In this document: piece after piece, positions 39,201 through 45,200 of the stretch
Layout of the letters: the number at the start of each line of letters is the position of its first letter
Position numbering within the stretch: the first letter of the stretch is position 1
Source of the DNA: JAAXKN01 sp036261625
Lineage (GTDB): Bacteria; Bacteroidota; Ignavibacteria; Ignavibacteriales; SURF-24
Assembly: GCA_036261625.1 (NCBI GenBank)
Contig: DATAKL010000037.1
Span: 36,315 to 100,314, forward strand
Direction: 5' to 3'
DNA length: 64,000 bases
Made by a program: the position numbers and the translations under genes
Notes under the pieces: generated by a model
Database searches by the model: none
Told to the model about the DNA's origin: nothing
What the model saw: only the letters and a program-made list of their open reading frames with translations

Positions 39201-42200
39201 TCTTTCGGCTCGGTTGAAGTGTGGGGACGGGTATCCCAAGGAAAGATATTCAGCCACATAGTTAAAAAGAAAACCGCTTCTACTCAAACCCGCACTTATG
39301 ACGTAACACTTTTAGATGAAAGCGGGAACGTTTTATCTAAATTCAGGGATTTTACCCTAAAGAAAACCTTCCTGCAAAAAGATAACTATTTCCATGAATT
39401 AGCCTGGAAACCATGGCCGCTTAAGAAATCCCCCCTTCAGACCGGGAACAACATTCTTGTACTGTATAATTCAAGCTGCAGCCGGTCCTTAATTAACTCT
39501 ATCGGATCCGTTCATGGGGTAGCCTTATGCGAGGTGATAAACGATAATTATCCTGAAATATTTGAAAAATATTATAAGGGTAATCAGGGGAAGATAATTT
39601 TCATTCTGCCTGAAACCCCTCCTGTAGAAAATATCAATGAAATAGAAGGCAGTCTTGAGAAATCGCTTTACAGCGCTTTTAATTTTGCGAAATACCTGTC
39701 ATTAAATAGCTCTTTAAGATTTGACCTGCTTTTTTTGGGGACGAATGTTTCTGAAATCTCTAAGAGCGAGACAAAACTAAATTCATTAAGTGGATCGGTG
39801 GCAGGCCTGGGGCAGGTCCTGGAAAGAGAATGCCCAAACCTCAAGGTCAGATTCCTGGATATTGACGAAACTACTTCAGCCACAGATATAATCAGTGAAA
39901 TAAACGACGGATTTTCTGAATCATATTACTACAGGGCATATCGCGCCGGCAGAAGATTTATACGTGAAATTAAACCGGTGCACCCGGATAAAAATGAAAT
40001 TAAAGAAATATCAGTAAAAGATGGCGGCGTTTATATAATTACCGGCGGCACCGGTGGGATAGGTTTGGAACTGGCAGACTTGCTTACAAGCCGGGCCAGT
40101 ATAAAATTAGTCCTCATAAACCGCACTGAAATGCTTCCGCCTGATAGATGGGATGAAGTTCTCCTGGAGGGGAAAGATAAAAAATTATGCCGGAAGATTG
40201 AAAAGCTGCGTGAGATAAAAAGCAAGGCTGGTGAACTCCGCCTTTACCGCGTGGATGTAAGTGATTTTGATAAACTAAAAAGCACTTTAGAAGTTATTCA
40301 AAAGGACCTTGGTCCTGTTTCCGGTCTCATACATGCGGCAGGCGTTGCAGGAGATGGCTTCATTTTCAGCAAAAGCCGGGAATCTTTCAGGAATGTAATA
40401 AAATCAAAAATTCACGGCACTATCCATTTAAGCGAATTGTTGAGGGCTGATAAACCGGATTTCTTTATCATGACCTCTGCCCTGACTGCCATAGTGCCTA
40501 CATCAGGACAAAGCGACTATACGGCCGCCAATGCCTTTATGGACGCCTTCTCAAATGAATTGAATAAGTCCGGAATGAATGCCTTGAGCGTTAACCTGAC
40601 TGCGTGGAAAGAAACCGGGATGGCATATGAAAACGGTGTGGTTGATGACGGGATATTCAAATCTGTTTCGACAAGTGAAGGTTTGTCTGCTTTTGAAAAA
40701 ATCATGCACCAGAGCAGCATCAGCTCAGTTATACTGGGTGAGCCGGATCTGTCATATCTTGATTCACGTGAAGAACTGCCGTTTTATGTTGATAACAAAA
40801 TCCAACTGCCAGGGCCCAAGGCAAAGAAGAACCCGGAAGCCGGGGCGGCCGGAAATGTCATACTTAAAGGAAAAGAAGCCGGGCGGTACACGGAACTTGA
40901 AACGGCAATAGCTCAGGTATGGGGAAATGTTCTTGGCTACGGGGAATTAAGTGTATCTGATAATTATTACGACCTGGGCGGCGATTCAATTCAGGCCATT
41001 AAAATTATCAGCCACCTGGAGAAAAAGTTAAAGCAGCAGATTACAATTGCAGATTTATTTAATCATCTGAGCATTTTAGAGCTGGCGGAATTCCTCAATT
41101 CAAAGACGGGACAGACGGCTCAAATGCCTGAAGACGACAGCGGCCAATTGGTGATTAAGCCCGCAGAGGAGAATAGTTATTATCCTGTTTCCTCAGCACA
41201 GCGAAGGCTGTTTATACTTGACAAACTGACAAAAGATAAACTGAATTATCATATTCCCGAAATATGGAATATAAAAGGCCGGCTGAATATAGATGAACTT
41301 AAAAATGCCTTCAGTAAAGTAGTAAAACGCCATGAAATGCTGCGCACCTCATTCGGCATGGCAGAAGATGTTCCCGTGCAGATTGTTCACGATAGCCTTA
41401 ACATTGACATACCGCTTAAGGTGATGGAAGAGCAGGAAGCAAGGAACTATATTCATGAATTCATAAAACCGTTCGACCTTAGCCGGGCGCCCTTATTCAG
41501 GGCTGAGATAATACAGCTCGAAACTGATAATCATCTGATATTATTTGACGCTCATCACATAATAATTGATGGTTTCTCAATGGAAATCCTGAAAAGGGAA
41601 ATTCTTGGATATTATCAGGGTAAGGAACCGGAGCCGCTCAGGATACAGTACCGTGACTTTTCAATCTGGCAGAATAACTACTACAAAACCAGTGAGGCGA
41701 TTAAGAAAAAAGAGTATTGGATTAAACAGTTTGAAGGTGAAATTCCCTTAATTAACCTGCCGGTTGATTACCCAAGAAACCCAGGGCAGGATGCCAGGGC
41801 AGGTACGTTATCGTTTATTATAGATGAAAAGCTGACCTCCGAAGTAAAGAAAATGTCTTCAGGCCAGGGCGCCTCAACATTCATGATTCTATTGGCGGCA
41901 TATAAGATAGTACTGCAAAAATATTCCCGGCAGGATGATATTATTGTGGGCGTTTATACCATGGGACGCGAACTTGATGACTTATCCAAACTGATCGGCA
42001 TGTTTATAAATAACCTCCCGGTCAGGACATTCCCAAAAGATGACTTAACAGTAAGGGAATTTCTGAATGAAGTGAAGGAGACTACCGTTAAGGCCTATTC
42101 AAATCAGGACTATCCATTTGATGAACTTGTTGACGACCTGAAGATTAAGCGCGACTTAAGCCGCTCCCCTTTATTCGACGTCGTGTTCTCATATATGAAT

Positions 42201-45200
42201 TATGAGATGTCAAGCCTTAAGACTGAAGAAATGCAGATAGTTGACTACAGGGCAGAAACTGCCATTTCATCTGAATATGACCTTATGCTTTACGGACTTG
42301 AAGCCGGGGACAAGATTTCCATTACGATAAAATATAAAGAATCCTTATTTAAAAAAGAGAGCATTGAAAGGTTCTCGGGGCATTTTATTAAGACTCTTGA
42401 AGCGATTGCATCGAATACTGAACAAAAGCTGAAAGATATAGATATACTTCTGACCGAGGAAACTGAGCGCTTAAAAGAATATAACCTCTGGAGCAAGGCT
42501 GCTAAAAAGAAGAGTGATGTTATAGATATGCTTAAAAAGTCATTTAAGGCAAATTCTGAAAAAACAGCTCTTCTCTACAAAGATCAAATGGTGAGTTATT
42601 CTGACCTTTTGGAAAAATCAAACAAACTTGCAAACTATTTAAGAAAGGAGTGCTCAGTTAAGCCGAATGACCTCATCGGCATAATGCTGGAGAGGACTGA
42701 CTCGATGATAGCTGCAATGCTTGGAGTCATTAAAAGCGGTGCGGCTTATGTCGGCATCGACAGTGCATATCCGCAAAACAGGATTGACTATATCTTAAAT
42801 GACAGCAGGGCAAAAATACTGATAACAGAAAAAGACATCCTTCAAAAAGATTTATTTAACGTAAAGCCTGCGGCAAAAGTCGTTGATATTGATGACGTCT
42901 TAATTGCCAGGCAAAAATCAACAGAACCCGTTAAAACAAGCTCCCTGGATGATCTGGCCTATATTATATATACTTCCGGATCGACGGGAGATCCTAAGGG
43001 CGTTGCAATAACGCATAAAAACCTTTCGGTATTTCTGCAGTGGTGCTTCCTGGAATTCGGGGCAACGGCATACGACACGGTTTATGCCGCAACTTCTTAC
43101 TGCTTCGATCTTTCGATCTTTGAAATCTTCCACTCTCTTTGTGCCGGTAAAACCATCAGGATACTGAAATCGGCTCTTGAAATTCCTCTTTACCTGGAAA
43201 AAGACAGGAATGTTTTGATTAATACGGTCCCTTCTTTAATGTCCACGATAATAGATGAGCTAAGTAAAGACAGCACCCAAAACATTTCTGCTATTAATCT
43301 TGCGGGTGAACAAATACCGCAGCAGCTTATTGACAATTTTGACTGCGACAAAATTGAGGTGAGGAACTTATACGGGCCGTCGGAAGATACAACGTATTCC
43401 ACCATTTATAAATTTAGTAACCTGAGAAAGAAGGTCTTAATAGGCCGCCCGGTTTCCAATACTCAGATCTATATCGTTGATGGGAATCTTAAACTGGTGC
43501 CGCCCGGCCATTCCGGCGAACTCTGTATTGCAGGAGACAAACTTGCAAAGGGTTATTTATTCAAAGAAGAACTGACAAATGAGAAGTTTATTCCTAATCC
43601 ATTTGGACCCGGGCGTTTGTACAGGACTGGTGACCTGGCCAGGTGGACTGAATCAGGTGAAATTGAATATCTTGGAAGAATAGACCGCCAGGTAAAAATC
43701 CGCGGATTCAGGATAGAACTTGGCGAGATTGAAACCAATATCAGGCGTTACCCGGCTGTTGAGCAGGCTGTTGTAATTGCATATGAAAAGGCAGCCTCCA
43801 AAGATATTGCAGCCTATATTGTTGCAAAGGAAGAAATAGACATAAATGAGCTTAAGGCATTTTTAAGCAGGCTTATGCCCGCCTATATGCTCCCGTTATA
43901 TTTTACCATAGTGGAGAAAATTCCGCTGACGCCTAACGGGAAAATTGATGTTAAGGCGCTGCCTGAACCCGCCCCGGAAGGCGGTCGTTCAAACTCAGAG
44001 ATTCCTGAAGTAATGAATTCAACCGAAGAAAAGCTCTTGAAGATCTGGAAAAGGGTCCTGGAAACCGAAAGCCTGAGCAAGTCCGACAGCTTTTTTGATC
44101 TTGGCGGACACAGCCTTAAGGCTCTAAGGCTCCTTATGCAGATTAACAGGGAATTTAAGAGAAGTTTCATATTATCCGACATCTTTGAATGCCCTTCAAT
44201 TGCACAGTTTGCAGATATTATTGACCGGAAAAATGGTGAAGTATTCCTTCCGCTTAAAGCTCTTTCAAAGGCCGGTTATTATGATGTCTCACATGCACAG
44301 CGCCGCTTATGGATACTTTGCAGGCTGGAGAATAATTCTATTGCCTACAATATCCCGGTCGTTTATCATATAAAATCCCATCTCGACCTGAACGCGCTGG
44401 AAAAAGCTTTTACTTCAATAATATACAAATATGAATCGCTAAGGACATATTTTATAGAGGTGGAAGGAGAGCCTAAGCAGGGGATATTGGACAAGTATGA
44501 TTTTTCGATAGATATCATTGAAACAGATGAAACACGTGACTTTTTAAATGGCTCACAGGAACTCGTCCGGAAAGCGATCACTGAACCCTTTGACCTTACA
44601 AAGGCTCCTTTAATTAAGGTATCGCTTATCAGGCACAAAAATCATGAAGAATATATTTTAGTTATTAATGTACACCACATAGTTCTTGATGAATGGTCGA
44701 TAAACATACTGGCCTCCAATTTAATGATGTTCTATGATCATTTCTCGGGCCGGAAAGTAATAAGTGAAAAGAGCATGTTTATGCCTTCAGCTCTCCAGTA
44801 TAAGGAATATGCTCACTGGCACAATGAGCAGCTTAACTTAGCTGAAGGAGGCCTGAACCCGCACAGGGATTACTGGCTGGAAATATACAAAGAACCCGTA
44901 GAGTGCCTGAATTTACCCGCAGATTACCAGCGCCCCAAGGTTCAGACATTTGAGGGTAAAACGGAAGCCTTCAGTCTTCCCCGCAGACTTGCTGACGGGA
45001 TAAAGAAATTAAGCACTCAGAATAATACAACTCTCTTTATTACAACACTAGCCATATTTAACGTCCTGTTCTCAAAGTATTCAAGGCAGAATGACGTTGT
45101 AATCGGGACGCCTGTAGCAAACAGGGAACACCCGGAGGTCCAGGACCAGATAGGCTTTTTCCTTAATACCCTGGCATTGCGTAACAGGCTGGATAATGGG

